This document shows positions 42,299 through 50,434 of a stretch of 64,000 nt of DNA, piece by piece. Origin of the DNA: Streptomyces antimycoticus (lineage in GTDB: Bacteria > Actinomycetota > Actinomycetes > Streptomycetales > Streptomycetaceae); the NCBI RefSeq assembly GCF_005405925.1, contig NZ_BJHV01000001.1, positions 1,674,001 to 1,738,000 of the forward strand. The letters run 5' to 3'. Made by a program: the position numbers and the translations under genes. The notes under the pieces are model-generated. The model was not told where the DNA came from. It ran no database searches and worked only from the letters and a program-made list of their open reading frames with translations. How positions within the stretch are numbered: position 1 is the first letter of the stretch; every line of letters starts with the position of its first letter.

Positions 42299-43374
42299 CA
42301 GCCGACCTTGCCCGGGTAGAGGGCCTTGGCGATCTCCCGGACGGTGTCGGCGTTCTCGACTCCGGCGATGGTGGTCCGCTCGGAGCCGATGCGCAGGAAA
42401 TGGCCCTCCTTGACGGCCTTCAGGCCCTTGGTGGCGGGGTGCGACTTCAGCCACTTCCGCGCCTCGTCGAACGCCTTCTCGTTCGCCGCCTCGCTGCCCC
42501 GGTCGCGGACGCCCAGCTGGATCCAGTCCGGGTTCCTGGAAATGACGTCCTCCCAGCCGACCTGCTGGTAGTCGCCGTCGCAGTCGGCGAAGACATTGCG
42601 GGCACCGGCCAGAGTGATCACCGCGTTGGCGACCTGGCGGTCGCAGACGACGGTGGGCTGCTTGGTGCCGGCGTCGTAGTCGAAGAAGAAGTACGTCGGC
42701 CGCTCCCCCTCCGCCGTCCTGCCGACCGCTTTCCGGACGGCGTCCACCTTCTTCTTCATACCGTCGACGAGTTCCTTGGCCTTCGCGCTGGTGCCGGTGA
42801 CCGCGCCGAGGGAGGTGATGTCGGCCTCCACCGCGGACAGGTCGGTCACCGGGCGTTGGTTCTGCGCCGCACAGGCGGTGGACTTGAGGTAGATGTGCTT
42901 GATCCCGGCCGCCTTGAACTCCTCCTCGGTCGGCGCGTCGCCCATGCCGCCGCCCATGTTCATCGAGGCGAAGGTGTCGATGTACAGATCCGCGCCGGAG
43001 CCGAGGAGCTTCTCCTTCGGGATCACCGACTGGCCGAGCACCTTCACCTGCCGCGCCTGCGCGTCGAGTTCACCGGGCAGTGTGCCCTTGCCGGGCGGGA
43101 AGCCGGTGCCGATGACGTTGTCACCGGCCCCGAGGCGGAGCAACAGCTCCAGGCTGGAGGCGTTACTGGTGACGATCCTCTCAGGGGCCTTGGAGAACGT
43201 GGCCTTGGCGCCCAGGCAATCGGTGACGGTGACCGGGTAGTCGCCGGTGGCGGACTTGTCGTCGGCGGGGCCCGCCTGATCACCGTCGCCACTGCCGCCT
43301 CCGTCGCCGCAGCCCGCCACGAGGAGGCCGCACAGCACCGCGGCCGTCGTACGCCACCACACACGAGAACGCAT
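42298..43374 (-). CDS. Metallophore-type substrate-binding lipoprotein (FecB/BtuF class)
   Basis: 358 aa from ATG 43374 (CAGGAGAG upstream). Signal peptide with lipobox LLVAGCGD, Asp/Gly-rich spacer, then a class III periplasmic-binding fold: YPVTVTDCLGAKATFSKAPE, RIVTSNASSLELLLRLGA, WEDVISRNPDWIQL. Four Cys residues lie in the mature domain. A Met-rich loop FASMNMGGGMGDAP (about residues 136-148) is unusual and could touch a soft metal such as copper. It is the first gene of the leftward importer-MFS-AsnB-P450-isonitrile synthase block. No iron box was seen upstream. Confidence 0.92.
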   Translation of the reverse strand: MRSRVWWRTTAAVLCGLLVAGCGDGGGSGDGDQAGPADDKSATGDYPVTVTDCLGAKATFSKAPERIVTSNASSLELLLRLGAGDNVIGTGFPPGKGTLPGELDAQARQVKVLGQSVIPKEKLLGSGADLYIDTFASMNMGGGMGDAPTEEEFKAAGIKHIYLKSTACAAQNQRPVTDLSAVEADITSLGAVTGTSAKAKELVDGMKKKVDAVRKAVGRTAEGERPTYFFFDYDAGTKQPTVVCDRQVANAVITLAGARNVFADCDGDYQQVGWEDVISRNPDWIQLGVRDRGSEAANEKAFDEARKWLKSHPATKGLKAVKEGHFLRIGSERTTIAGVENADTVREIAKALYPGKVG

Positions 43375-43642
43375 CGAAACTCTCCTGGATCCACTGGACA
43401 CGCGGGTTGCCCCGGATCAGTAGTCGTGGCGGATGCGGCATGGGTTCCCGCTCGTTGGGGGGACAGCGGAGTGCCGCCTGTGGTTCTCCGTACGCGGCAG
43501 GGTCGGGGCCGAGGCGGTGCGATCGCATCTCACCGATCGTTGCGAGCGGATCTGCAGGCGTGTGAAGGCAGACGACGTACGTGGCGTCGGTGACGCCCGG
43601 CTGTCCGGGAGCGGCAGTTGATGGAGTCGACAGGAGAAGACC

Positions 43643-43797
43643 GTGCACCGCAAATTTCGCCTGACTCTGGGGTGACTGGCAGCCCTGGCCGGTACGTCTG
43701 TCATCGCCGTGACGGGCTGTGGCGGCGACGGCGACGAATCCGGGGCTACCCGGACCCGAAGGATGTGGCACCGCCACCGAAGCCGGGGCTGCGCTAG
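43643..43797 (+). pseudogene. Decayed small lipoprotein gene
   Basis: GTG 43643 has AGGAGA upstream and opens a typical signal peptide (HRKFRLTLG), but a TGA at 43673-43675 interrupts it where Trp would fit. The frame then continues LAALAGTSVIAVTGCGGDGD, a perfect hydrophobic core and lipobox. A second frame ends YPDPKDVAPPPKPGLR and a stop, so a further frame change is likely. It lies in the 479-bp gap upstream of the metallophore importer. The rest of that gap holds the importer promoter; no clear hexamers or iron box were seen. Confidence 0.5.
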
Positions 43798-43853
43798 CGA
43801 GCGAGCCGATCGTTCTCTCACCCTGCGGCAGATGATGGCGGTTTAATCGAGTC

Positions 43854-44216
43854 ATGATCTACCACGTCATACCGCTTGCCGAGTGGAACGCTGCTCCCGA
43901 CCGTCCCTACAGCCCCGCCTCCCTCACGGAGGACGGTTTCATCCACTGCTCTCCCGACGAGGAGACAACGCTGGCCGTCGTCAACGCCTTCTACCGCACT
44001 GCGCCGAGGCCACTGCTGGCGCTGCTCCTCGACGAGGACCGGCTCACCGCGAAATGTGAATGGGAAGCCGCGAACCCCGCCCCGCCGCCCGGCGTTGCCG
44101 AGACCAGCCTGTTTCCCCATGTCTTCGGGCCGCTGAACCGCGACGCCGTGGCGCGGATCCAGGAGATCGCATGGGACTCGGAAGGCCGGGCGGTGGGGCT
44201 GACGGATGTCAGCTGA
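43854..44216 (+). CDS. DUF952 family protein
   Basis: 120 aa, full length for DUF952: IYHVIPLAEWNAAPDRPYSP, EDGFIHCSPDEETTLAVVNA and the final LFPHVFGPLNRDAV. The His/Cys segment FIHCS and the segment FPHVFG are the family hallmarks. It is a cytoplasmic protein of unknown activity, sometimes fused to other enzymes. It converges with a VOC gene after 12 bp. Confidence 0.92.
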   Translation: MIYHVIPLAEWNAAPDRPYSPASLTEDGFIHCSPDEETTLAVVNAFYRTAPRPLLALLLDEDRLTAKCEWEAANPAPPPGVAETSLFPHVFGPLNRDAVARIQEIAWDSEGRAVGLTDVS

Positions 44217-44228
44217 CGACGAGGACCG

Positions 44229-44609
44229 TCACAGCGGCGCGAGGCGGGCCTTGAGCAGGCAGAACTCATTGCCTTCGGGATCGGCGAGGACGTGCCACTG
44301 CTCCTCCCCGGTCTGGCCGATGTCGGCCCGGCGCGCACCGAGCTTCAGGAGGCGTTCGAGCTCGGCGTCCTGATCGCGGTCGGTGGCGTTGACGTCGATG
44401 TGCAGCCGGGATTTCCCGGGCTCCGGCTCGTCCCTGCGGCTCAGGATGATCGTCGGCTGCGGGCCGCCGAACCCTTCGCGCGGCCCGATTTCGAGGGTTC
44501 CGTCGTCCTCGCGATCGAGCACCACGAAGTCCAGGACCTCGCACCAGAACCGCGCCAGCACCTCGGGGTCGCGGCAACCGAGCACGAGTTCACTGATACG
44601 ACATGCCAT
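44229..44609 (-). CDS. VOC family protein
   Basis: 126 aa from ATG 44609. Glyoxalase-like domain 6 type: SELVLGCRDPEVLARFWCEV, RLHIDVNATDRDQDAELERL, GEEQWHVLADPEGNEFCLL. A conserved His and Glu are placed as in metal-binding VOC enzymes. The substrate is unknown; members include bleomycin-resistance-like and lactoylglutathione lyase-like proteins. It is not part of an obvious operon. Confidence 0.9.
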   Translation of the reverse strand: MACRISELVLGCRDPEVLARFWCEVLDFVVLDREDDGTLEIGPREGFGGPQPTIILSRRDEPEPGKSRLHIDVNATDRDQDAELERLLKLGARRADIGQTGEEQWHVLADPEGNEFCLLKARLAPL

Positions 44610-44729
44610 TGACGAAAACCTACTCTCAGCGTGGGAACTGCCGGGGTGGCCACGCACAGATCTCACAGGCTCCCCGCAGTGAGGACTCTCGGGAACCTAC
44701 CGGGCGAGGCGAGCAGGGGCGAATGGATT

Positions 44730-45560
44730 TCAGGCTCTCGCCTGGCTGTCTCCCTCGGGACGCTCGTCGGGGCTGGGACTGGAGCTGGGGCTGGGACTGG
44801 AGCTGGGGCTGGAGCGGATGACCTCGGCTGACGACTGGGCGCCTTCGGCGCCGTAGCGGCGCAGCAGCCACACGCCATACGCGGCCTGGAAGACGAGCAC
44901 ACTCGCCTGCCACCAGTCCGGGGCCGAGCCCGGGGAGCGAATCTGGAAGAAGTCGTCGAGGCCATGGACGACGACCATCGGCCAGACCGAGCCGATCGCG
45001 TAGCGCAGACCGGCACAGGTGAAGCCGAAGAGACCGGCGGACAGCATCTGCCACAGCGTGTCGTCGAGCGGGTCACCGAAGAACAGGAAGTTCTGGATAT
45101 GCCCTGTTCCGAATAAGACGGCGACGCCGAGGGCCGCGCGGATCGGGCCGAGCGGGTTGAGGGCCTGCTGGACGAGGCCCCGGCTGTAGATCTCCTCGTT
45201 GATGCCGACCCACAGCAGCGACACCAGGCCGCTGACGATGACCGTCGCACTGCCGTCGAGGCCGGCCACGGCGTACGAGCAGGCAATGAGCAGCATCGGT
45301 GCGGCCGGCCACCAGCGGTGTGGACGGCCGAGCACGGCCACCGCGGAGACACGCAGCCAGCCCCACCGCCACAGGACGAGCCACACTCCCGCGGCACAGA
45401 CGGCGTTGACCAGGGTGGCGCCGAGGTCCGGATACCACGAGGGCGCCAGCGGGGGCAGGATCACCTCGGCGAACAGCAGCAGCAACGCATGCCATGCGAA
45501 GGTCAACTCCACCGCGCCCCAGAGCGGATGACGGATGACGTGGCCTTTCCACCGATTCAT
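44730..45560 (-). CDS. CPBP family intramembrane metalloprotease
   Basis: 276 aa from ATG 45560. Several helices (AVELTFAWHALLLLFAEVIL, VNAVCAAGVWLVLWRWGWL) and the CPBP/Rce1 motifs: GINEEIYSRGLVQQ (EExxxR, near residue 118), FGTGHIQNF and VVVHGLDDFF. It would cleave a membrane substrate, or act in protein maturation or bacteriocin self-immunity; the target is unknown. The C-terminus ends in Ser-Pro repeats encoded by an 18-bp tandem repeat and is probably disordered. Confidence 0.88.
   Translation of the reverse strand: MNRWKGHVIRHPLWGAVELTFAWHALLLLFAEVILPPLAPSWYPDLGATLVNAVCAAGVWLVLWRWGWLRVSAVAVLGRPHRWWPAAPMLLIACSYAVAGLDGSATVIVSGLVSLLWVGINEEIYSRGLVQQALNPLGPIRAALGVAVLFGTGHIQNFLFFGDPLDDTLWQMLSAGLFGFTCAGLRYAIGSVWPMVVVHGLDDFFQIRSPGSAPDWWQASVLVFQAAYGVWLLRRYGAEGAQSSAEVIRSSPSSSPSPSSSPSPDERPEGDSQARA
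44769..44815 (+). repeat. 18-bp tandem repeat in the CPBP protease gene
   Basis: GGGGCTGGGACTGGAGCT repeated 2.6 times; on the coding strand it encodes alternating Ser and Pro (SSPSPSSSPSPS-type tail). Copy number is likely to vary between strains. Confidence 0.85.
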
Positions 45561-45604
45561 CACGACAACGAGCGTAGCCGCAGACGCGCAAGGGGACAGG
45601 AGCC

Positions 45605-45795
45605 TTACACCGGCTTCCCCGCGCCGCTCGGCTCGTTCCCTCCGGGCAGCAGGGTGTCCAGCATGTACTGGCGCGAGCGCTCGATGCCTTCGAGGACGAC
45701 CTGCCGGATCTCCTCCTCCGAGCCCCGCCTGATGGCCTCGACCACCCGCCCGTGGTTGACGCTTGTGTAAGGGGCCCGGCCGAGTTCGTGCATCA
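45605..45795 (-). pseudogene. Remnant of a GntR-family regulator (FCD domain end)
   Basis: The leftward frame reads ELGRAPYTSVNHGRVVEAIR and then EEIRQVVLEGIERSRQYML, the last helices of an FCD-type effector domain, with a normal stop codon. The winged-helix part and most of the effector domain are missing; they should lie at 45795-46000, where a broken MFS gene sits instead. It cannot bind DNA and is presumably non-functional. Confidence 0.65.
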
Positions 45796-45849
45796 GCCTC
45801 GGCTCCCTCCCGGACGGCACCCCATGACGGGCCTGATCCGCGCGCGCTG

Positions 45850-46070
45850 ACCGGCCGAGCCGCCCGGACCACGCCGACCCCGAAGTCCCCGCGCGAGCGC
45901 ACCTGGAAGCACCTGTCCCCGCTGCTGCGGCTGCTGATCCTGACTCAGCTCGCCTTCAACATCGGCTTCTTCGCGGTCCTGCCCTTCCTCGCCGAACACC
46001 TCGGCACCGCGATCGGCATGGCGGGATGGATGGTCGGATTCGTCCTCGGTCTGAGGACCCTCAGCACCGG
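45850..46070 (+). pseudogene. Remnant of an MFS transporter (N-terminal end)
   Basis: The rightward frame reads RERTWKHLSPLLRLLILTQL and then AFNIGFFAVLPFLAEHLG and GMAGWMVGFVLGLRTLS, the first two helices of an MFS exporter. After LRTLS the sequence loses similarity and ends at 46107. There is no clear start codon or ribosome site. With the GntR tail next to it, this looks like the scar of a former divergent regulator-exporter pair. Confidence 0.65.
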
Positions 46071-46093
46071 CCACCGGCACCGGGACAGGCGGA

Positions 46094-46786
46094 TCAGCCC
46101 AGGGTGAGCAGTTCCTCGTAGAAGCCGCCGAACTCCCGTTCCCGGTCGACGAGGTGGATCTCCAGGATCCAGTGGCAGCGGCGTCCGGCCTTGTCGGCGC
46201 GCCGCAGCGGGGTGTCGTTGTCGGGCGTGATGTACGACTCCACGTGCGCGCCGTCGATCGTCTCGTGCGGGAACTCCCCGACCAGATGACCGGCGTGCCA
46301 GCCGCCCAGCTCCCATCCGGCCTCGGCGGCCAGCCGCTCCACCTCGGCGTGCAACCGCTTCCCTGTGATCTCCGGGTCGCTCTCGAAGAACCGCTTGCCC
46401 GCGTCGAAGACCGTGGGCAGATCGTCCCGCAGCCGCCGCTTGACCGGGTCCTCGCCGAGGACGAAGGTCCGGCCGAAGTCGGCCTCGTACTCTTCGAAGA
46501 TCGGCCCCAGGTCGGCGAACACGATGTCGTCCGTGCCGATCACACGGTCCGGCGGGTTCTCCCGGTACGGCAGGAGCGTGTTCGGCCCCGAGCGCACGAT
46601 CCGCTTGTGCCAGTGCCGGGTCGTACCGAACATCTCGTTCGCCAGATCCCGGATCCGGTCGCTGACCGCCCGCTCCCCCTCGCCCGGCGCCACCAGCCCG
46701 CGCTGCTCGATCTCCGCGAAGAGCCGCACGGCCTTCGCCTGGGCGTCCATCAACCGTGCCGCGCGCGTGGGTTCGTCGTCCGCCAT
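46094..46786 (-). CDS. M24 family metallopeptidase-like protein
   Basis: 230 aa with a pita-bread fold: FADLGPIFEEYEADFGRTFV holds the first Asp pair, GWHAGHLVGEFPHE the His, and ILEIHLVDREREFGGFYEEL the two Glu ligands. It lacks the N-terminal creatinase domain, so it is a minimal M24 protein like Xaa-Pro aminopeptidase homologues that act on small molecules or peptides. Start ATG 46786. It is divergent from the pyridoxamine-phosphate-oxidase-like gene. Confidence 0.88.
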   Translation of the reverse strand: MADDEPTRAARLMDAQAKAVRLFAEIEQRGLVAPGEGERAVSDRIRDLANEMFGTTRHWHKRIVRSGPNTLLPYRENPPDRVIGTDDIVFADLGPIFEEYEADFGRTFVLGEDPVKRRLRDDLPTVFDAGKRFFESDPEITGKRLHAEVERLAAEAGWELGGWHAGHLVGEFPHETIDGAHVESYITPDNDTPLRRADKAGRRCHWILEIHLVDREREFGGFYEELLTLG

Positions 46787-46855
46787 GGGCCCGACGGTAG
46801 GCTGCTAGATCGTTTCTCGGCAACCGAATCGGCCACTGGGAGAGGTGCCCCGCAC

Positions 46856-47515
46856 ATGCACGAGACGATGCGCGACAGACTCAGGTCGCTTCCGGTCTTC
46901 GCGGACGTGGGCACCGCCCACGTCCAGGACCACGACGTGCCGGACAACCCCCTGCCCCTGGTCGGTGACTGGATTCTCGCGGCGGGCGCGACGGGCCAGC
47001 AGGAGCCGCACGCGATGAGCCTCTGCACGGTCGACGCGGCAGGGTTGCCGTCCAGCCGGGTCCTGATCGTCAAGGACATCGACGACGAGTCCCTGTTCTT
47101 CGCCACCCCGTCCGACAGCCGCAAGGGTCGCGACATCGCGGCGAATCCGCAGGTGGCGGCCCACTTCCACTGGCCCGTCGCCGGGCGGCAGATAAGGATC
47201 ACGGGGACCGCGGCCGACCACGGCCGCGCCGCCTCCGAGGCCGACTTCGCCGAACGGGGCCGCGGCTCCCGGCTCGCCGCCCATCTGCACCGGCCGGGTC
47301 CGCTTCCCGGCCGGAAGGCGGCGCTGACCGAGTACGAGCGCCTCGACGCGCTCTACCCGGACGAGGTTCCCTGCCCGCCGACGTGGACGCTCTACGCCAT
47401 CACCCCCACCGAGGTGGAGTTCTGGGAAGCGAGCGTCGACCGGGTGCACCACCGGCTGGTGTATCGCAGGGATGCGGCCCATGGTGGCTGGCGGCACGAG
47501 TTGCTGTGGCCCTGA
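46856..47515 (+). CDS. Pyridoxamine 5'-phosphate oxidase family protein
   Basis: 219 aa from ATG 46856, preceded by GGGAGAGG. FMN split barrel: EPHAMSLCTVDAAGLPSSRV, VLIVKDIDDESLFFATPSDS, RKGRDIAANPQVAAHFHWPV. The C-terminal PNPOx dimerisation region (PTEVEFWEASVDRVHHRLVY) matches PdxH. It could be a PdxH paralogue or a phenazine-G-like oxidase; vitamin B6 metabolism is the best guess. It converges with the LysE gene through a terminator. Confidence 0.9.
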   Translation: MHETMRDRLRSLPVFADVGTAHVQDHDVPDNPLPLVGDWILAAGATGQQEPHAMSLCTVDAAGLPSSRVLIVKDIDDESLFFATPSDSRKGRDIAANPQVAAHFHWPVAGRQIRITGTAADHGRAASEADFAERGRGSRLAAHLHRPGPLPGRKAALTEYERLDALYPDEVPCPPTWTLYAITPTEVEFWEASVDRVHHRLVYRRDAAHGGWRHELLWP

Positions 47516-47537
47516 CGCATCCGGTCGGCCTCGCCCC

Positions 47538-47563
47538 CTGAGGATCCCCCGGGCGGTCCTCAG
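47538..47563. terminator. Convergent terminator hairpin
   Basis: CTGAGGA / TCCTCAG stem with extra CCC-GGG pairing inside, between the stop codons of two converging genes. Confidence 0.65.
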
Positions 47564-48204
47564 TCGGCGCGGCCGGTCGCCGCCACCGTCACACCCAGGC
47601 CGATCATCGCAAGGCCGCCCGCCCCGCCGACCATCGACAAGCGGCGGTCCGAGCGGGCGAACCAGGAGCGGGCCGCCGAGGCACCCAGTCCCCACAGGGT
47701 GTCCGTCACCAGGCCGATGGTGACCGGGACCAGGCCCAACACCATCATCTGGACGGGAAGATGCCCCGCCGAGTGGTCGACGAACTGCGGTAGCACCGCC
47801 GCGAAGAAGACGATGCCCTTCGGGTTGGTGACACCCACCACCATGCCGTCCAGAATCGACCGCAGATCACCGCGCCGCTCTTCGGCCGGAGCGTCCATGT
47901 TCGCCATCCGCATCTCCCCGCGGTGCCGGAACGCCTGCACCCCCAGGTAGACGAGATACGCCGCTCCCGCCAGCTTCACGCCAACGAACAGCGCCACCGA
48001 GCTCTGCACCAGCGCGCCGAGGCCCCACGCCACGGCGACCACCAAGGCGTAGCAGCCGATCACATTGCCGAGGACCGTCGCGAGCGCCGTGCGGCGGCCG
48101 TGCGCCAGGGCCCTGCCGACCACGAACAGCACACTCGGCCCCGGAATCACGATCACCAAGAGCGACATCGCCGCGAACGTGAGAACACTCTCCGTGGACA
48201 CCAC
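47560..48204 (-). CDS. LysE family amino-acid exporter
   Basis: 214 aa from GTG 48204 with AGGAGGTGG 10 bp upstream (GTG 48201 is also possible). Typical RhtB/LysE pattern: MSLLVIVIPGPSVLFVVGRA, LVYLGVQAFRHRGE, DGMVVGVTNPKGIVFFAAVL (NPK motif). Six helices are expected. It exports amino acids or related metabolites; the substrate is not predictable. Confidence 0.9.
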   Translation of the reverse strand: MVSTESVLTFAAMSLLVIVIPGPSVLFVVGRALAHGRRTALATVLGNVIGCYALVVAVAWGLGALVQSSVALFVGVKLAGAAYLVYLGVQAFRHRGEMRMANMDAPAEERRGDLRSILDGMVVGVTNPKGIVFFAAVLPQFVDHSAGHLPVQMMVLGLVPVTIGLVTDTLWGLGASAARSWFARSDRRLSMVGGAGGLAMIGLGVTVAATGRAD

Positions 48205-48329
48205 GTGTCCGCCACCTCCTGAATCGCGCCATCCAGGGGACATACAAACAGATGACGGGACGTCCGCTCCAGACTCGGGCACCCGGCCGGGGCCCGCAAG
48301 AAGGAGACCCCGGCCGGCGAGCGAGCTGC

Positions 48330-49217
48330 TTACGGCCGAGCGCCGGACACCGGCGCGTTGAGGTCCTCGTGGACCGCGCGGGCGATGCCCTCGATGTTGG
48401 CGATGCCGTCGTCCATCGTGGCGTTGTCCTGCGAGAGCACCGTGATCGTGTAGTCGTGGTCGCCGCCGGTGAAGGCGCCGAGGCTGTGCACACGCCAGCC
48501 GTTCGTGGCCCGCTCCAGCCAGCCGTTCTTCACATGCACCTGGGCGTCGCCCGGCGCACCGGCCGGGGTGCCCCAGCGCTGTGAGGGGATGACCTCGCCG
48601 GTCAGCTTCAGGATGTAGGCGCGGGAGTCATCGCTGAGCACCGGGTTGGTGTGGGTCACCAGTTGGAGGAGCTTTTCCTCGTCGTTCGCGGTGATCTGGG
48701 TGAGCCCCCAGTGGCCCTCGCTGTCGAGGACGGTGTTGGTCATCCCCGCGGCCTGCAGGAATCCGTTGATCTTGTCCGCCCCGAGCTGCTTCCACAGCGC
48801 GGTGGTGGCGTCGTTGTCGGACTCGGTGATCATGGCGGTGGCACGGTCCTTCTCCTCCTGCGTCAGGGCGCGATCGTCCTTCTGCGCGTCCCACAGCAGG
48901 GTGCTGAGCACGGTCACCTTGACCGTGCTCGCGGAGTCGAAGTGCCGGTCCGCATCCACCGTGCAGGTGGTGTTCGTGGTGCGGTCGTGGAGGCTGATCG
49001 CCGTGGTGGCGGCGGAGCCGTCCAGTGCCGAGTTGATGTCCTCGGAGAGCTTGTCGGCGAGTTCCGGCCGGTCCGAGGTGCAGATCGCCGCCTGCGGGGT
49101 GGCGGCGTGGGCCGACCCCACCGAGGCGATCGTCGGCACGAGCACCCCTGCGGCCAGCGCCGCTCTTGTCGCCAGGGTGCTCCGGGGAGGCTGGGTTATT
49201 CGTCGGTGTCGACCCAT
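48330..49217 (-). CDS. Secreted class A beta-lactamase-like serine hydrolase
   Basis: 295 aa from ATG 49217 (ATG 49232 is an alternative). A signal peptide (TLATRAALAAGVLVPTIASV, then GSAHA) is followed by a serine hydrolase fold: active Ser in FDSASTVKVTVL (SxxK, near residue 97), SDN in ITESDNDATTAL, and KNG in VHVKNGWLERA where KTG/KSG is usual. The fold is that of class A beta-lactamases; without the usual ExxLN Glu visible, activity against beta-lactams is uncertain. It may be a PBP-like hydrolase. Confidence 0.85.
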   Translation of the reverse strand: MGRHRRITQPPRSTLATRAALAAGVLVPTIASVGSAHAATPQAAICTSDRPELADKLSEDINSALDGSAATTAISLHDRTTNTTCTVDADRHFDSASTVKVTVLSTLLWDAQKDDRALTQEEKDRATAMITESDNDATTALWKQLGADKINGFLQAAGMTNTVLDSEGHWGLTQITANDEEKLLQLVTHTNPVLSDDSRAYILKLTGEVIPSQRWGTPAGAPGDAQVHVKNGWLERATNGWRVHSLGAFTGGDHDYTITVLSQDNATMDDGIANIEGIARAVHEDLNAPVSGARP

Positions 49218-49489
49218 GGTGCGCTTGTCCATTCTTCGTGGGGCAGTTGGACACGCGGTGCCTTCGCTCCGTTGCGAAGACATCCGGGTGCTCCGACCCT
49301 GGATGACGAGTCGGCGGCAGGTGAGGTTCACGAACGCGTCCGAGTCTCACAAGATCGCTCCACAATAGGCACAGCCCCGGGCGGGCCGGACGCGGTGCGG
49401 CGGACGAGGTGGGCGGCGACGGCCAGGACGGCGCAGTACACCGAGCGGCCCGGCTTCCCCGCGCGACCCGGCTTCCCCGCGCGGCCCGG
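49218..49489. other. Upstream region of the beta-lactamase-like gene
   Basis: 272 bp without a supported gene. It holds the leftward promoter region of the serine hydrolase and, at 49449-49483, two copies of the 17-bp word CCCGGCTTCCCCGCGCG, one base apart. No clear terminator for the upstream alpha/beta hydrolase gene was seen. Confidence 0.4.
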
Positions 49490-50290
49490 TCAGCGCTGAA
49501 TGGCCGTGAGGAAGTCTCCGAGTGCTTTCGCGACGGCGCCGGGGGCTTCCGCGGGGAGCAGGTGGCCGGCGTCAGGGACAGTCGTCAGGGTCGCGTGCGG
49601 GATGTGGGGCAGGAGGTGTTCGCGCACGATGTGCGGCGGCTCCACCGCGTCGTTCTCCGCGGCCAGCACCGTCACCGGGACCTGGATACGGCGTGCGGCA
49701 TCGGTGATGTCCCGCGCGATTCCGTGCAGGGGCCACTCCTGCCGGGCCTCGGCATCGGCGGCGAGGCTGTCGCGCTCCGCGGTGGCCCGCACCGTCTCGG
49801 GCAGCGGCGTGGCGGTCAGAACATGGTCGAGGGCGTGCGCCACCGTCTCGGCCGAGTCGTAGGCGTGTGACAGGCCCTGCCGGTACTCCTCGGTCACCAT
49901 GGCGGGCGGCTGGGGCGGCGCGGGCGCGACGAGCACCAAGCCGGCCAGGCCGACCGGTCGGCGGGCCGCGACGAGCTGGCTCGCCTTGCCGCCCATCGAG
50001 TGGCCGACGAGGACGAACGGCCCCGACACACGCGCCTCGATCACCCGGACGAGATCGTCGGCGAGCTGGTCGAGGTGATAGGGCCCGGGCAGCGCCCGTG
50101 AGGTGCCCCAGCCGCGCTGGTCGAAGCGGACCGTCGCCTGCCCGGGCGGCAGGTGGCCGATCACACCGTTCCAGGTATCGGCGGAGCCGCCCCAGTAGTG
50201 GGCGAACACCAGCGTCGGGCCGGTATCGCCGCCGACTCGCACCTCGAGCGACCCGCCCGCCACTGGAACTGTCATTGTCGTTTCGGGCAT
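49490..50290 (-). CDS. Alpha/beta hydrolase
   Basis: 266 aa from ATG 50290 with GGAAGG upstream. Oxyanion region VFAHYWGGSADTW, nucleophile elbow LVGHSMGGKASQL (Ser in GHSMG), Asp in VTVLAAENDAVEPP and His in VPDAGHLLPAEAP make a complete triad. It could be an esterase, lactonase or haloperoxidase-like enzyme. It is divergent from an AraC regulator; the 144-bp gap contains a perfect dyad, so the regulator probably controls it. Confidence 0.92.
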   Translation of the reverse strand: MPETTMTVPVAGGSLEVRVGGDTGPTLVFAHYWGGSADTWNGVIGHLPPGQATVRFDQRGWGTSRALPGPYHLDQLADDLVRVIEARVSGPFVLVGHSMGGKASQLVAARRPVGLAGLVLVAPAPPQPPAMVTEEYRQGLSHAYDSAETVAHALDHVLTATPLPETVRATAERDSLAADAEARQEWPLHGIARDITDAARRIQVPVTVLAAENDAVEPPHIVREHLLPHIPHATLTTVPDAGHLLPAEAPGAVAKALGDFLTAIQR

Positions 50291-50356
50291 CTTCACGCCT
50301 TCCCTGTCGGCCGCGGAAAGTGACTCCGTCGTCCTGCCGCAGCTCTGAACCAGTAA

Positions 50357-50374
50357 CCTGACCTGCCGGTCAGG
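50357..50374. promoter_or_regulatory. Dyad between hydrolase and AraC genes
   Basis: CCTGACC-TGCC-GGTCAGG, perfect 7-bp arms, 66 bp upstream of the hydrolase start and 60 bp upstream of the AraC start. Likely a regulator site; AraC proteins usually prefer direct repeats, so a different regulator is possible. Confidence 0.5.
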
Positions 50375-50434
50375 CTCGGAATCGACCGTAGGCGAGGGGG
50401 TGCCCACTCCCTGGCGGAAAGGAACACGTTCATT

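Noticed and set aside
42298..43640. Iron box (IdeR/DmdR-type TTAGGTTAGGCTAACCTAA) before the metallophore importer
   Set aside because: No matching 19-bp dyad was found by eye upstream of 43374.
44769..44815. Possible CRISPR or regulatory repeat
   Set aside because: It is an in-frame 18-bp repeat coding Ser-Pro at the end of the CPBP protease, with no spacers.
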